NCBI GenBank assembly: GCA_900317835.1
Contig: ONIL01000001.1
Span: 62,001-126,000 of the forward strand
Origin: an uncultured Prevotellaceae bacterium
GTDB taxonomy: Bacteria > Bacteroidota > Bacteroidia > Bacteroidales > Muribaculaceae
Length of the DNA stretch: 64,000 bases
Reading direction: 5' to 3'
Both the position numbers and the translations under genes were made by a program. The notes under the pieces are model-generated. The model was given only the letters and a program-made list of their open reading frames with translations, ran no database searches and was not told the DNA's origin. Below are positions 55,612-64,000 of this stretch, piece by piece. The first letter of the stretch is position 1, and each line of letters opens with the position of its first letter.

Positions 55612-55681
55612 AATTCCGCTAATTATACTAATTCCACGAATAAAAAACTATTCGTAATTAATTAGTAAAATTAGCGGAATT
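55612..55681. repeat. 70-nt nested palindrome (REP-like)
   Basis: Outer perfect 13-bp arms (55612-55624 with 55669-55681), an A-A mismatch, a second 8-bp arm (55626-55633 with 55660-55667), and an inner 6-bp arm (55637-55642 with 55649-55654) around a 6-base loop: 27 bp in all. It lies 53 bases after the YitT gene stop, in the gap to the LRR gene. Confidence 0.75.
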
Positions 55682-55734
55682 GGCTACGCCGAGCTAAAGG
55701 CAAGCATTAGCCCCGCATGGCACAGGTTGTGTGG

Positions 55735-56685
55735 TTATTCCTTGGGGAGGGCGCGGAAACCAGTGCCCAGAATCTCGGAGCTCTCCATGATGTTGACAAA
55801 GGCGTGCGGGTCGATGAGGTAGAGCGCCGAACGCAGCTTGATCATGTCGGAGCGGTCGAGGGTGACATATACCATCTTGCGCTCCTTGCCCTCATAGAGT
55901 CCGCTGCCTGAGATGCAGGTGCCGCCGCGCTTGATCTCGTTGATGATGTAGTCGCGGATGGGGTCAGGATTGTCTGTGATGATGAACATGGTCTTGTAGC
56001 TCTTCATGCCATCGACAACGAGGTCGATCACCTTGCCCTCGATAAAGATGATGATGATCGAGTAGATGGGCAGGCGGATGTCACCGAAGGCGATGAGCGT
56101 GCTCAGGGTGATGATGCCATCGACAATCATGACGAGCGTGCCGAGGGAAATCTTGGTGTACTTGTGCAGGATCATCGAGATGATGTCGGAGCCGCCACTG
56201 GTGGCTCCCGAGCGGAAGATGAGACCGATGGCCACACCATAGATGATGCCGGCGAGCACCGTGTTGAGGAAGTAGTCGGGCACAAACCAGCCGCCATTGT
56301 GGGGTATGGGCACCATTGAGGGGCCATCGACGGCCGAGATGGCGCCGTCATGAATGACGGGATTGTAACCCCACGAACTCTCGAGGATAAAGGTGAACAA
56401 GAATATCAACGCGGTCGAGATGATGGTCTTGATGCCGAACTTGGGTCCCAGCACCCAGGTGCCGATGATGAGCAGGGGGATGTCCATGCAGATGGCGTAG
56501 AGCGAAATCTTCCAGGGCCACAGTGTGTTGAAGACGTTACTGAGACCGTAGGTGCCGCCAGGCGCCATAAGGTAAGGGTTAACAAACATGACGTCGCCGA
56601 TGGCGAACAGGGCGCTGCCGATGACCAGCAAGGTGTAGGCCAACACTTCGCGCCACAACTTTCTCTTGGGATCAATCTTAATCAT
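55735..56685 (-). CDS. YitT family membrane protein
   Basis: 316 residues. About five or six N-terminal helices (SALFAIGDVMFVNPYLMAPGGTYGLSNV, FRSGATSGGSDIISMIL) are followed by a cytosolic C-terminal DUF2179 domain (~210-316, MFIITDNPDPIRDYIINEIKRGGTC and VYVTLDRSDMIKLRSAL). YitT proteins are widespread and their function is not settled. Monocistronic: a terminator lies upstream, between it and proS. Confidence 0.9.
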   Translation of the reverse strand: MIKIDPKRKLWREVLAYTLLVIGSALFAIGDVMFVNPYLMAPGGTYGLSNVFNTLWPWKISLYAICMDIPLLIIGTWVLGPKFGIKTIISTALIFLFTFILESSWGYNPVIHDGAISAVDGPSMVPIPHNGGWFVPDYFLNTVLAGIIYGVAIGLIFRSGATSGGSDIISMILHKYTKISLGTLVMIVDGIITLSTLIAFGDIRLPIYSIIIIFIEGKVIDLVVDGMKSYKTMFIITDNPDPIRDYIINEIKRGGTCISGSGLYEGKERKMVYVTLDRSDMIKLRSALYLIDPHAFVNIMESSEILGTGFRALPKE

Positions 56686-56723
56686 ATCAAATTATGGTTA
56701 TTGTTCAGTTACTTATTCTTTTT

Positions 56724-56761
56724 AAAAAAGGGTTGCGGAAATCTCCCAACTGCCGCAACCC
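56724..56761 (-). terminator. Intrinsic terminator after proS
   Basis: A perfect 9-bp GGGTTGCGG stem (56730-56738 with 56753-56761) is followed, on the minus strand, by TTTTTT. It closes the tsaB-proS gene run. Confidence 0.88.
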
Positions 56762-56797
56762 AAGATAAAGCTTATTACTTCTAAAAACTGATAAAAA

Positions 56798-58279
56798 TCA
56801 GTAATTGCGGGCGAAGATCACGCGGCGCTTGCTGGGCTTGCCTGTGTAGATGCACTTGCCCGGCTCCTCGTCGCCATCCATGGGGATGCAGCGGATGGTC
56901 GCCTTGGTCTCTTCCTTGATCTTCTCCTCGGTCTCGGTGGTGCCGTCCCAGTGTGCCAGGATGAAACCGCCTTTCTCGATCTGCTCCTTGAACTCGTCCC
57001 AGGTGTCGACCTTGTAGGTCATGCGCTCACGCTGGTTCAGAGCCTTGGTGTAGATGTTCTGCTGGATTTCCTCAAGCAGTTCCTTGACGCGGTTCTCGAT
57101 ACCCTCGAGCTGCTCGCTGCTCTTCTCGAGTGTGTCGCGGCGCATCACCTCGACGGTGCCGTTCTCGATGTCGCGGGCACCCAGCACGAGACGCACAGGC
57201 ACGCCCTTGAGCTCATAGTCGGCGAACTTAAAGCCCGGTCGCTTGTTGTCGGCATTGTCATACTTCACCGAAATTCCCATGCCGCGCAGGCGGTTGACGA
57301 TGGGTTCAACGACCTTGTTGACCTCCTGGAGCTGGTCGTCGGTCTTGTAAACGGGGATGATGACCACCTGGATGGGAGCCAGATGCGGCGGCAGCACGAG
57401 GCCGTTGTCGTCGCTGTGGGTCATGATCAGGGCACCCATCAGGCGGGTCGAAACGCCCCACGATGTAGCCCAAACGTCCTGCAACTTGTTCTCCTTATCG
57501 ATGAACTTCACGTCGAATGCCTTGGCGAAGTTCTGACCCAGGAAGTGGCTCGTGCCCGACTGCAGGGCCTTGCCGTCCTGCATCATGGCCTCGATGGTAT
57601 AGGTCTCGAGAGCGCCGGCAAAGCGCTCGTTGGCGGTCTTGACGCCCTTGATGACGGGCAGCGCCATGTATTTCTCGGCAAAGTCGGCATAGACGTTCAG
57701 CATCTCGATGGCCTTGGCCTCGGCCTCCTCGCGTGTGGCGTGGGCGGTGTGTCCCTCTTGCCACAGGAACTCGGCGGTGCGCAGGAACAGGCGGGTGCGC
57801 ATCTCCCAGCGGAAGACGTTGCACCACTGGTTGATGAGCAGCGGCAGGTCACGATAGCTGTTGATCCAGTTGCGGTAGGTGTTCCAGATGATGGTCTCGC
57901 TGGTGGGACGGATGATCAGCTCCTCCTCGAGGCGGGCTGCCGGATCCACGACGACACCCTTGCCGTTGGGGTCATTCTTGAGGCGGTAATGGGTAACGAC
58001 GGCGCACTCCTTGGCGAATCCCTCGACATGGTCGGCCTCACGGCTGAGGAACGACTTGGGGATGAGCAGGGGGAAATAGGCGTTCTGCACGCCGGTAGCC
58101 TTGAACATCGCATCGAGTTCATGCTGCATTTTCTCCCAGATGGCGTATCCGTAGGGCTTGATGACCATGCAGCCACGCACTGCCGACTGCTCGGCCAGGT
58201 CGGCCTTTACTACCAGTTCGTTATACCATTGAGAGTAATTATCGGCTCTCTTGGTTAAATCCTTTAATTCTTTTGCCAT
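56798..58279 (-). CDS. proS: Prolyl-tRNA synthetase (archaeal/eukaryote-like type)
   Basis: Charges tRNA-Pro with proline. 493 residues, without the large editing insertion of the E. coli type. Class II motifs: motif 2 area [22 protein letters not shown], and motif 3 area [22 protein letters not shown]. The anticodon-binding domain (~290-400) and the C-terminal zinc-binding-like domain (ending [10 protein letters not shown]) follow. [16 protein letters not shown] binds proline and ATP. Preceded by the OmpA-like gene, 35 bases away. Confidence 0.96.
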   Translation of the reverse strand: MAKELKDLTKRADNYSQWYNELVVKADLAEQSAVRGCMVIKPYGYAIWEKMQHELDAMFKATGVQNAYFPLLIPKSFLSREADHVEGFAKECAVVTHYRLKNDPNGKGVVVDPAARLEEELIIRPTSETIIWNTYRNWINSYRDLPLLINQWCNVFRWEMRTRLFLRTAEFLWQEGHTAHATREEAEAKAIEMLNVYADFAEKYMALPVIKGVKTANERFAGALETYTIEAMMQDGKALQSGTSHFLGQNFAKAFDVKFIDKENKLQDVWATSWGVSTRLMGALIMTHSDDNGLVLPPHLAPIQVVIIPVYKTDDQLQEVNKVVEPIVNRLRGMGISVKYDNADNKRPGFKFADYELKGVPVRLVLGARDIENGTVEVMRRDTLEKSSEQLEGIENRVKELLEEIQQNIYTKALNQRERMTYKVDTWDEFKEQIEKGGFILAHWDGTTETEEKIKEETKATIRCIPMDGDEEPGKCIYTGKPSKRRVIFARNY

Positions 58280-58314
58280 TGTGTTCTATTATAATATATA
58301 TGTGTATTGTGTTG

Positions 58315-58965
58315 TTATTTCTCTTTAGCAATGTGGCTGATGTTGATAGTGCCCTTCTTGGCCTGCTGGAGCATGGTTTTCTCGGGCACGAGGAAAATCT
58401 CGAGGCGGCGGTTGGTCTTGCGGTTCTCGACCGAGTTGTTGTCAACGATGGGGTCGGTATCGCCCAGAGCGTAGGGGACGACGTAGTCCACCGAGCCGTT
58501 AGCCTCAAACCAGTCGAACACGGCGTTGACACGCTGGCGGCTGAGGTTGAGCGTGTACATCGGGCTGCCCGTGTTGTCGCTGTGCATGACCAGCAGCATC
58601 TTGTAGAATCCAGGGTTCTTGAGCATCCTCAAGAACGGCTTGAGGAGAGACTCGCCGACGGGGGTCACGACAGTGTCGTTAGGGTCGAACAACTGGCTGG
58701 CAGGAATCGTGATGACGATGACCTCATCGTCACGCATGATCTCGACGTCATAGTTGGAGCGCTTGAACGCCACAGCCATGTCGTACTGGAACTCCTGTAT
58801 CTTGTCGGCCTGCTTGTCGTTCCTGATTTCAGGCGTTGCCAGGTTCTCGTCGAGCGACATTTCATAGATGTCGTCATTGTCCTTGGCATTGAGTGCATGC
58901 GGGCAAGAGAGCATGAGTAGTGCCACCGTTGTCAGGACAAGAATATGTATTAAACGTTGTAGCAT
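58315..58965 (-). CDS. OmpA-like cell-wall-associated protein
   Basis: 216 residues. Signal peptide or N-terminal helix (~5-25), a short variable part, then an OmpA-C peptidoglycan-binding domain (~90-205) with MLLVMHSDNTGSPMYTLNLSRQRVNAV and ENRKTNRRLEIFL (the NR-containing C-terminal motif). No barrel is present. It lies 11 bases behind rimM in the same operon, an odd mix of translation and envelope genes. Confidence 0.88.
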   Translation of the reverse strand: MLQRLIHILVLTTVALLMLSCPHALNAKDNDDIYEMSLDENLATPEIRNDKQADKIQEFQYDMAVAFKRSNYDVEIMRDDEVIVITIPASQLFDPNDTVVTPVGESLLKPFLRMLKNPGFYKMLLVMHSDNTGSPMYTLNLSRQRVNAVFDWFEANGSVDYVVPYALGDTDPIVDNNSVENRKTNRRLEIFLVPEKTMLQQAKKGTINISHIAKEK

Positions 58966-58976
58966 CTCTGGTGGGT

Positions 58977-59516
58977 TTATTTGTTCAGATCGAGGAGGCC
59001 CTGAGGCAAATCCATGACCATTATCTTTTTATCCAAATCAAACTCGACAATCAGGTCATCGGTGGCGGGTACCATGACCTCGTCATCATCGTCACGCCCG
59101 ATGATAAAGATGGCATTCTCGGTCTGCTCGTTCACGTCGATGATCTTACCGACCCTCGTGCCGCTGGCATCTACCAGGTCAAAGCCGATGAAATAGTCCA
59201 GCGGATAACCGTCGGCATCGGCTTCCTCACTCTCCTGCGAGAATTCACGCTTGATGGCAAAAAAGTCGTTATTGACCAAGCGGGATGCCTCCATCTCGCT
59301 GTTAATGCCGTCGATGGTTAGCAGCACCGTGTCGTTGGTTTTGGGCCTCAACGAGTTGACAAAGAAGGGCACATAGATGCCGTCGATCTCGCTCACGAGG
59401 CAAGACAGGGCGCGCAACACGTCAATGTCCACATCGATGGTCGCCGAGATTTCTCCAGCGACGCCGTGCGGCTTGTTGAAGTGACCGATGGCTATGAGTT
59501 CATCGCGCGTGATCAT
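58977..59516 (-). CDS. rimM: Ribosome maturation factor RimM
   Basis: 179 residues. Assists 30S subunit assembly (16S rRNA 3' domain). The N-terminal RimM domain starts IAIGHFNKPHGVAGEISA, and the C-terminal PRC-barrel-like domain (~95-175) contains DYFIGFDLVDASGTRVGKI and IPLPxx-like MVMDLPQGLLDLN. It starts 6 bases after the DUF4290 gene. Confidence 0.94.
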   Translation of the reverse strand: MITRDELIAIGHFNKPHGVAGEISATIDVDIDVLRALSCLVSEIDGIYVPFFVNSLRPKTNDTVLLTIDGINSEMEASRLVNNDFFAIKREFSQESEEADADGYPLDYFIGFDLVDASGTRVGKIIDVNEQTENAIFIIGRDDDDEVMVPATDDLIVEFDLDKKIMVMDLPQGLLDLNK

Positions 59517-59522
59517 GCCGTA

Positions 59523-60119
59523 TTACTTCTTCTTTTTCTTTTTGCCAGCTGATTGGGCGGGCCTGACAATCTGATACTCGTGCAGGTGGTGCGTCTCGGG
59601 GTTGAGACGGATCTGGCCATGGCTGTAGCGTTCGAGATCCTTGAAAATCTTGGCATCCTCCACATCCTCGTTGTTGATTTGGTAAATCAGCTTCTTCATG
59701 TGGTTGGCCAGCAGCATCACCAGTGCGTCACGCTCGTCGCCCTCAGGGTAAGTGGCGGCGCGCTCAATCATGCGCTCGATGTTCTTGCCATAGTGGCGGT
59801 ACTGTATCGGCTCCAGCTCATACCGGATGGGGGCAGGCTTGGTGTCCAGGTTCTCCTCGCGGATGATATCATCGAAGGGGAAGTCAACATCCAGCTTGAA
59901 GCCACTCATGATCATCAGGTGATCCCACAGCTTGTGCTGATAATCGGTCTCGGAACGCAGTTGAGGGAACATGTTGGCCATGTTTTGGACGATGGTGTAG
60001 GCGCAGTGGGTGCGCTCATCGCGATCCTCAATGGTGATGCAGTAATCCACCATCTGCTGTATGTTGCGGCCATATTCTGGCAGCACGAGTGTCTTGAGTT
60101 GTGAGTTATAAGTCAACAT
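59523..60119 (-). CDS. DUF4290 family protein
   Basis: 198 residues, cytosolic. The domain opening MLTYNSQLKTLVLPEYGRN is the classic DUF4290 start, and its Lys-rich C-terminus is typical. Upstream TTG-type starts are excluded: the -7 box TACCTTTG (60126-60133, minus strand) places transcription at about 60120, so translation must begin at ATG 60119, with almost no leader. DUF4290 is restricted to Bacteroidetes and of unknown function, and it is commonly next to rimM. Confidence 0.9.
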   Translation of the reverse strand: MLTYNSQLKTLVLPEYGRNIQQMVDYCITIEDRDERTHCAYTIVQNMANMFPQLRSETDYQHKLWDHLMIMSGFKLDVDFPFDDIIREENLDTKPAPIRYELEPIQYRHYGKNIERMIERAATYPEGDERDALVMLLANHMKKLIYQINNEDVEDAKIFKDLERYSHGQIRLNPETHHLHEYQIVRPAQSAGKKKKKK

Positions 60120-60125
60120 AATCTG

Positions 60126-60133
60126 CAAAGGTA
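60126..60133 (-). promoter_or_regulatory. -7 element giving a near-leaderless DUF4290 mRNA
   Basis: TACCTTTG on the minus strand ends 6 bases before the A of ATG 60119. Confidence 0.65.
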
Positions 60134-60176
60134 CAATAAAAAATTTGTCTGCGAAAATTGATTCTCGCATTTGGTC

Positions 60177-60890
60177 TTATTTGGCCTGCAAGCCCAGCAG
60201 CGGATTTTTGGGCTTTGTTGCCTGGAAATCCTTGAGATAGAGAGGCGTACTATAGGCCACATCGATAAAGTCCTGCTCGCGGAAGGCTTTCTCGGCCAGG
60301 GCCATCATCTCGAGCGCAACGGGCTTGATGCCGCTGATGAAACGCATGCGTTCATGAGTGAGCACCTGCCGGGCCTTGTCGCTGCCGTTTCCCATCGCGA
60401 TGAGGGTAAATCCTTGATCAAGCAGGTGCTCGAACGAGTGCTCATCAAGGATCATCGCCTGGGGTTCAAGAACGGGCTGAAGGGCGGGGTTATAGACCGC
60501 GGTATAAACCTCCATGCGCCGGGCATCAATCATCGGTACGTAAAGCACCTTATCCTCCTCAATGAAATGATTGAACATCGTGCTCACGGTGAGCAGTTGG
60601 AGCGTGTTCACCCCGATAAGGGGAACATTCAGGCCGAAGGCCAATCCCTTGGCCTCGCTCAAGCCGATGCGCAATCCCGTGTAGGAACCAGGTCCAATGC
60701 TCACGGCAACGGCGTCGAGTTTCATCTCTCGCGTCAGCGCATATTGCAGACAGTTCTTCACATACTGGCTCAAGAGCGTGGCATGGGTCTGTCCTTCATA
60801 GTTCTCGCTATGCTCCATCACCTGTCCCTCGCTGGTCAACGCCACCGAGCAGACGTCAGTTGAAGTCTCTATATTCAGGATATTAGCCAT
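60177..60890 (-). CDS. tsaB: tRNA threonylcarbamoyladenosine biosynthesis protein TsaB
   Basis: 237 residues. Partner of TsaD and TsaE in making t6A37 on ANN-decoding tRNAs. An ASKHA fold with ILNIETSTDVCSVAL at the start and VSIGPGSYTGLRIGLSEAKGL. ATG 60890 is used rather than the GTG at 60914, since the promoter on this strand (60912-60919) would cover the latter. The next gene begins 57 bases later with its own promoter. Confidence 0.93.
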   Translation of the reverse strand: MANILNIETSTDVCSVALTSEGQVMEHSENYEGQTHATLLSQYVKNCLQYALTREMKLDAVAVSIGPGSYTGLRIGLSEAKGLAFGLNVPLIGVNTLQLLTVSTMFNHFIEEDKVLYVPMIDARRMEVYTAVYNPALQPVLEPQAMILDEHSFEHLLDQGFTLIAMGNGSDKARQVLTHERMRFISGIKPVALEMMALAEKAFREQDFIDVAYSTPLYLKDFQATKPKNPLLGLQAK

Positions 60891-60911
60891 TTCCTCTATC
60901 AAAAAAACGTG

Positions 60912-60919
60912 CAAAATTA
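60912..60919 (-). promoter_or_regulatory. -7 element for tsaB
   Basis: TAATTTTG on the minus strand, ~15-base predicted leader; weak -33. Confidence 0.6.
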
Positions 60920-61275
60920 GTCAAAATTGTTGATACGGCAGTTAAAAGGCGTGAAAAACGTAACCAGGTATCAATAATGTCTATACAAAAACAAAAGTCC
61001 CGAGACTTGTATCGTCAGGCGGGACCTATATGTTCTGTGTCGCGTGATGCTTCGTCAGCAGTTTGACACAAGGTTGAATTGTTTTATTACTAAGAAAAAG
61101 TTCGTTTTATTTGTTTGAAGCATTTTCAATATTTTCGATATATTGACTGATTAAAGATAGAAAAGTTTAATGGGTTATTACAATTTAACACTCATTAACT
61201 ATTTTGGCCTAATTTGGGGTTATCATTAGCTGATTTTTGGGGGATGAAATTGACAAAAATACCATCTTTTAGGGA
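60920..61275. other. Intergenic region between tsaB and feoB
   Basis: About 356 AT-rich bases between two divergent promoters. It holds an orphan minus-strand terminator (60988-61025). A weak minus-strand -7-like box (TATTTTTG, 61254-61261) is the only candidate promoter for an RNA that would end there. No ORF in it has support. Confidence 0.6.
60986..61025 (-). terminator. Orphan minus-strand intrinsic terminator
   Basis: GTCCCG arms (60997-61002 with 61020-61025) followed on the minus strand by TTTTGTTTTTG. No minus-strand gene lies upstream within the gap. Confidence 0.55.
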
Positions 61276-61306
61276 TTGTGGTAGTATTATAACTCATGTA
61301 ATTTTG
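61276..61306 (+). promoter_or_regulatory. Promoter of feoB
   Basis: TTG 61276-61278, 20 bases, TAATTTTG 61299-61306. Start predicted near 61313, which limits the start codon to 61319 or later. Confidence 0.75.
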
Positions 61307-61318
61307 CAAATTGAATTA

Positions 61319-63724
61319 ATGTGCATACACGAAAACATGATTACTGAAGAGGATATGAAAACTAAAAATACCAATATCACGACACGCCTGCTGGATAATG
61401 AGCCCGTAGGGATGACCGTACAGGTAGTACGTGTCAAGGGAGATGGGGCTTTCCGTCAACGATTGCTCGAGATGGGCTTCGTGCGTGGTGCTCGTGTGAC
61501 TGTCATGAAGAACGCTCCATTGCTTGATCCGGTTGAATACATGATAATGGGTTCACACATCTCGTTGCGCCATAGCGAGGCTGCGCAAATCGAGGTCACC
61601 GATGCCGACGCCGATATCACCACCATGGAAGATGCCTTTAACGGCATAGTTGAGACCGCGGTGGCAGGTGTTGACCCGATGGCCGATAACGTGTTGCGCG
61701 TTGTGCTGATAGGCAACCCCAATTGCGGCAAGACATCACTGTTTAATAATGTGACTGGTGCTAAGGAAAAGGTGGGCAACTATGGTGGCGTGACAGTTGA
61801 CAGCAAGGAAGGCTGGTTCAATATCAATGGTCGCAAAGTCCAGCTGGTGGATCTGCCAGGCACTTATTCTTTGACCGAGTATTCGCCAGAGGAGATGTAT
61901 GTGCGGACCTACCTGCGTGATAATCATCCAGATGCCATCATCAATATTGTGGATGCCGGCAATCTGGAGCGCAACCTGTACTTGACCACCCAGGTTATGG
62001 ACATGAACATTCCCATGGTTGTGGCACTGAATATGTGGGACGAACTCGAAAAAAGTGGCGACAAGATCGATGTCGAGATGATGAGTCGCTTGCTGGGCGC
62101 ACGCATGGTGCCGCTCACAGCATATAACGGCCGTGGCGTGAAAGAAGTCCTTGAAGCCACGATGGATGCCATCGATGAGAGTGAACATGAGACCCACCAC
62201 CACAATGTGAATTATGGGACGCTCATCGAAGATTGCTTGAAAGAATTGGGCGAGATGTGTCCCGAGTTGGACCGCTATACAGTCCTCAAGATCATTGAGA
62301 ACGACAAACATGCCATCCAACTCGTCAATAGCCAAGACAATGCCGAACAGGTAAAGGCGAAGGCCGATGACATGCGCAAACGCATCGAGCGGGACTATAA
62401 CAGTGACATTGTGAGCATCATCACCGACCTGAAATATGGATTTGTGCGCGGCGCATTGGCCGAGGCACTCATTCCCAATCCCGACCGAGCCATCGATGTT
62501 ACAAAGCCAGGCTATTCGCTTGACCGATTGCTGACTAACCGCTGGCTGGCCCTGCCCATACTGCTGGTGCTCATGTGGCTCATGTTTGAAGCCACATTCA
62601 CGCTCGGCGCTTATCCGCAGGATTGGATTGAGAGAGGTATGGCATGGCTGGGCGACTGGATTGGCAACGCCATGCCCGACGGTATCCTGCGCGACCTGAT
62701 TGTTGACGGCATCATCGGAGGTGTGGGCGGTGTGCTCGTGTTCCTGCCACAGATTCTGATTCTGTTCTTCTTCATCTCGTTGCTCGAGGACAGTGGCTAC
62801 ATGGCACGTGCCGCATTCATCGTGGACCGCATTATGCACCGCGTGGGCCTGCACGGCAAGTCATTTATCCCCTACCTCATCGGCTTTGGCTGCGGCGTTC
62901 CAGCTATCATGGCAACCCGCACCCTGGAGAACCGGCGCGACCGTCTGGTGACGATACTCACAGTCCCGTTCATGTCGTGTTCGGCACGACTGCCGGCCTA
63001 TTTGCTGCTTGTAGCCGCCTTCTTCAGTGCCCGTCAAGGCTTGATATTGATGAGCATCTACCTTATCGGTATCCTGGTAGCAGCCATTACCGCCATTGTC
63101 TTGAGCAAGACCATCCTGAAGCATGATAAGACACAGTTTGTGATGGAGTTGCCGCCCTATCGCAAGCCGACGGCCCGTAACGCAACCATTCACATGTGGA
63201 GCAAGGGAAAGCAGTACTTGCAGAAGATGGCGACCATTATTCTTGCCGCCTCGATTATCGTTTGGGCGCTGGGTTACTTCCCCCGCCATGAGGGCCAAAC
63301 CCCGCAGGAGCAGATCGAGAATTCATTCATGGGCAAGATGGGCAAAGCCATTGAGCCTGTTGTCGAACCGCTAGGCTTTAACTGGCAGATGGGCGTCAGT
63401 GTGCTGACGGGTGCCGCTGCCAAGGAAATCGTAGTCTCGACCATGGGCGTGCTCTATACCGGTGAAGCCGATGCTACCGAGGAGTCGGCCCCCCTTAAAG
63501 AGAAACTGCAAACCGCCACTAAACCCAATGGTGAACACGTGTTTGACCCGATAGTGGCCTACTCTTTCATGCTGTTCATCCTCCTTTATTTCCCGTGCAT
63601 AGCGGCTCTGACGGCCATCAAGCGTGAAGCGGGAACCAAATGGATGGTGTTTGAGATATTCTACACAACTGGAGTGGCGTGGCTCGTCTCGTTCATCTTT
63701 TATCAAGTAGCAAGGCTCTTGTGA
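61319..63724 (+). CDS. feoB: Fused FeoA-FeoB ferrous iron transporter
   Basis: 801 residues from ATG 61319; ATG 61337 and ATG 61355 are also possible, while the in-frame ATG 61214 is upstream of the promoter and excluded. An N-terminal FeoA (SH3-like) domain (~20-95, GDGAFRQRLLEMGFVRGARV) is fused to FeoB, a GTP-dependent Fe2+ importer of the inner membrane. The G domain has G1 GNPNCGKTS (132-140), G2/G3 VDLPGTYSL, and G4 LNMWDE. About eight helices follow with the gate motifs GCGVPAI and MSCSARLPAY. Fused FeoAB is usual in Bacteroidetes. Confidence 0.95.
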   Translation: MCIHENMITEEDMKTKNTNITTRLLDNEPVGMTVQVVRVKGDGAFRQRLLEMGFVRGARVTVMKNAPLLDPVEYMIMGSHISLRHSEAAQIEVTDADADITTMEDAFNGIVETAVAGVDPMADNVLRVVLIGNPNCGKTSLFNNVTGAKEKVGNYGGVTVDSKEGWFNINGRKVQLVDLPGTYSLTEYSPEEMYVRTYLRDNHPDAIINIVDAGNLERNLYLTTQVMDMNIPMVVALNMWDELEKSGDKIDVEMMSRLLGARMVPLTAYNGRGVKEVLEATMDAIDESEHETHHHNVNYGTLIEDCLKELGEMCPELDRYTVLKIIENDKHAIQLVNSQDNAEQVKAKADDMRKRIERDYNSDIVSIITDLKYGFVRGALAEALIPNPDRAIDVTKPGYSLDRLLTNRWLALPILLVLMWLMFEATFTLGAYPQDWIERGMAWLGDWIGNAMPDGILRDLIVDGIIGGVGGVLVFLPQILILFFFISLLEDSGYMARAAFIVDRIMHRVGLHGKSFIPYLIGFGCGVPAIMATRTLENRRDRLVTILTVPFMSCSARLPAYLLLVAAFFSARQGLILMSIYLIGILVAAITAIVLSKTILKHDKTQFVMELPPYRKPTARNATIHMWSKGKQYLQKMATIILAASIIVWALGYFPRHEGQTPQEQIENSFMGKMGKAIEPVVEPLGFNWQMGVSVLTGAAAKEIVVSTMGVLYTGEADATEESAPLKEKLQTATKPNGEHVFDPIVAYSFMLFILLYFPCIAALTAIKREAGTKWMVFEIFYTTGVAWLVSFIFYQVARLL

Positions 63725-63842
63725 CATTGACGGTGGTCATGGCATTAAACTAAAAATTGATAAAAATAGGTAATGTTAAAAGCGAAATAGATAAAAAATG
63801 TTTATTATTTCCCAATTTCGCCGTTGTTGAGGTATTTTTCAC

Positions 63843-63850
63843 TAAGTTTG
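63843..63850 (+). promoter_or_regulatory. -7 element for the terminal lipoprotein gene
   Basis: TAAGTTTG, with TTG 16 bases upstream (63824-63826), a little short; predicted leader ~23 bases. Confidence 0.5.
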
Positions 63851-63879
63851 TAGCCTCAATTACACATTTATCGATATCA

Positions 63880-64000
63880 ATGAATAAGTTTTTTTCAAGA
63901 TTAGCGCTAGCTGCAGTCATTGCTATTGTGCTGGCCGCATGTGGCAGCAAAGACAATACTTATCAGTATAAAACCGAGTATCTGCCCATTCAACTCGTGG
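63880..64000 (+). CDS. Lipoprotein, cut by window end (possible WG-repeat protein)
   Basis: Only 40 residues are in the window. They open with a lipoprotein signal (MNKFFSRLALAAVIAIVLAAC, Cys21) and continue GSKDNTYQYKTEYLPIQLV, an opening I associate with WG-repeat lipoproteins of Bacteroidetes. The rest lies beyond 64000. The gap from feoB (155 bases) and a promoter of its own suggest separate control. Confidence 0.7.
   Translation, partial: MNKFFSRLALAAVIAIVLAACGSKDNTYQYKTEYLPIQLV

Noticed and set aside
56951..58258. 435-codon open frame antisense to proS
   Set aside because: It is a codon-bias shadow of proS, with low-complexity Leu/Val/His-rich sequence and no promoter.
61736..62854. 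372-codon open frame antisense to feoB
   Set aside because: His/Gln/Val-rich antisense shadow with no promoter or recognisable fold.

Overview
The window is a gene-dense chromosome segment from a member of the Bacteroidales, most like a gut Muribaculaceae or Prevotellaceae species. The placement is inference from several signs. Promoters follow the Bacteroidetes pattern TTG-N19/20-TAnnTTTG, and Shine-Dalgarno sites are mostly absent. The gene families are typical of the group: SprA, DUF4290, DUF4293, a tricorn-type S41 protease, M49 peptidase, PstS-like plus TPR proteins, an Na+-pumping methylmalonyl-CoA decarboxylase operon, and secreted proteins with dockerin tails. I found no rRNA, tRNA, CRISPR array, transposase or phage module.

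Layout. 1-5.4 kb: the 3' part of a glycoside hydrolase and a tricorn protease, closed by a strong terminator. 5.5-10.7 kb: an operon of dxr, rseP, an RlmI-type methyltransferase and two lipoproteins. 10.7-14.9 kb: a small membrane protein, an M49 peptidase and a GH20 hexosaminidase. 15-20 kb: a very large amidase with a tandem 442-residue repeat and a dockerin tail, with a beta-propeller protein behind it. 20-22 kb (minus): nhaD and a DUF4293 protein. 22-30 kb: an unknown protein, a TPR protein, dnaG, a LysM protein and an outer-membrane barrel. 30.4-35.2 kb: mce-mmdA-mmdD-mmdC-mmdB, the propionate-forming sodium pump. 35.2-37.5 kb: smpB, a membrane protein, an A1S_2505-like protein and a lipoprotein nitroreductase. 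37.6-48.9 kb (minus): subtilase-ruvA-sprA-EpsG. 49-52.1 kb (minus): a small membrane protein, a PstS-like lipoprotein and a TPR protein. 52.4-55.5 kb: a candidate small RNA and a mosaic LRR/Ig/dockerin/SUMF1 protein. 55.7-60.9 kb (minus): YitT, proS, an OmpA-like protein, rimM, a DUF4290 protein and tsaB. 61.3 kb to the end: a fused FeoA-FeoB and the start of a lipoprotein gene.

How they fit together. Much of the window concerns the envelope and digestion of external polymers. SprA is the outer-membrane channel of type IX secretion. Three large secreted proteins (amidase, subtilase, LRR/SUMF1 protein) carry dockerin-like modules, and none ends in a recognisable type IX sorting domain. The mmd operon links the succinate pathway to a sodium gradient, and NhaD can balance that gradient.

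The most interesting non-coding signals are an orphan promoter plus terminator (about 52.40-52.47 kb), an orphan minus-strand terminator in the tsaB-feoB gap, a 70-nt nested palindrome at 55.61-55.68 kb, and stem-loops placed at or just after predicted transcription starts. Several gene starts were moved from upstream TTG or GTG codons to downstream ATG codons, using promoter position and signal peptides.
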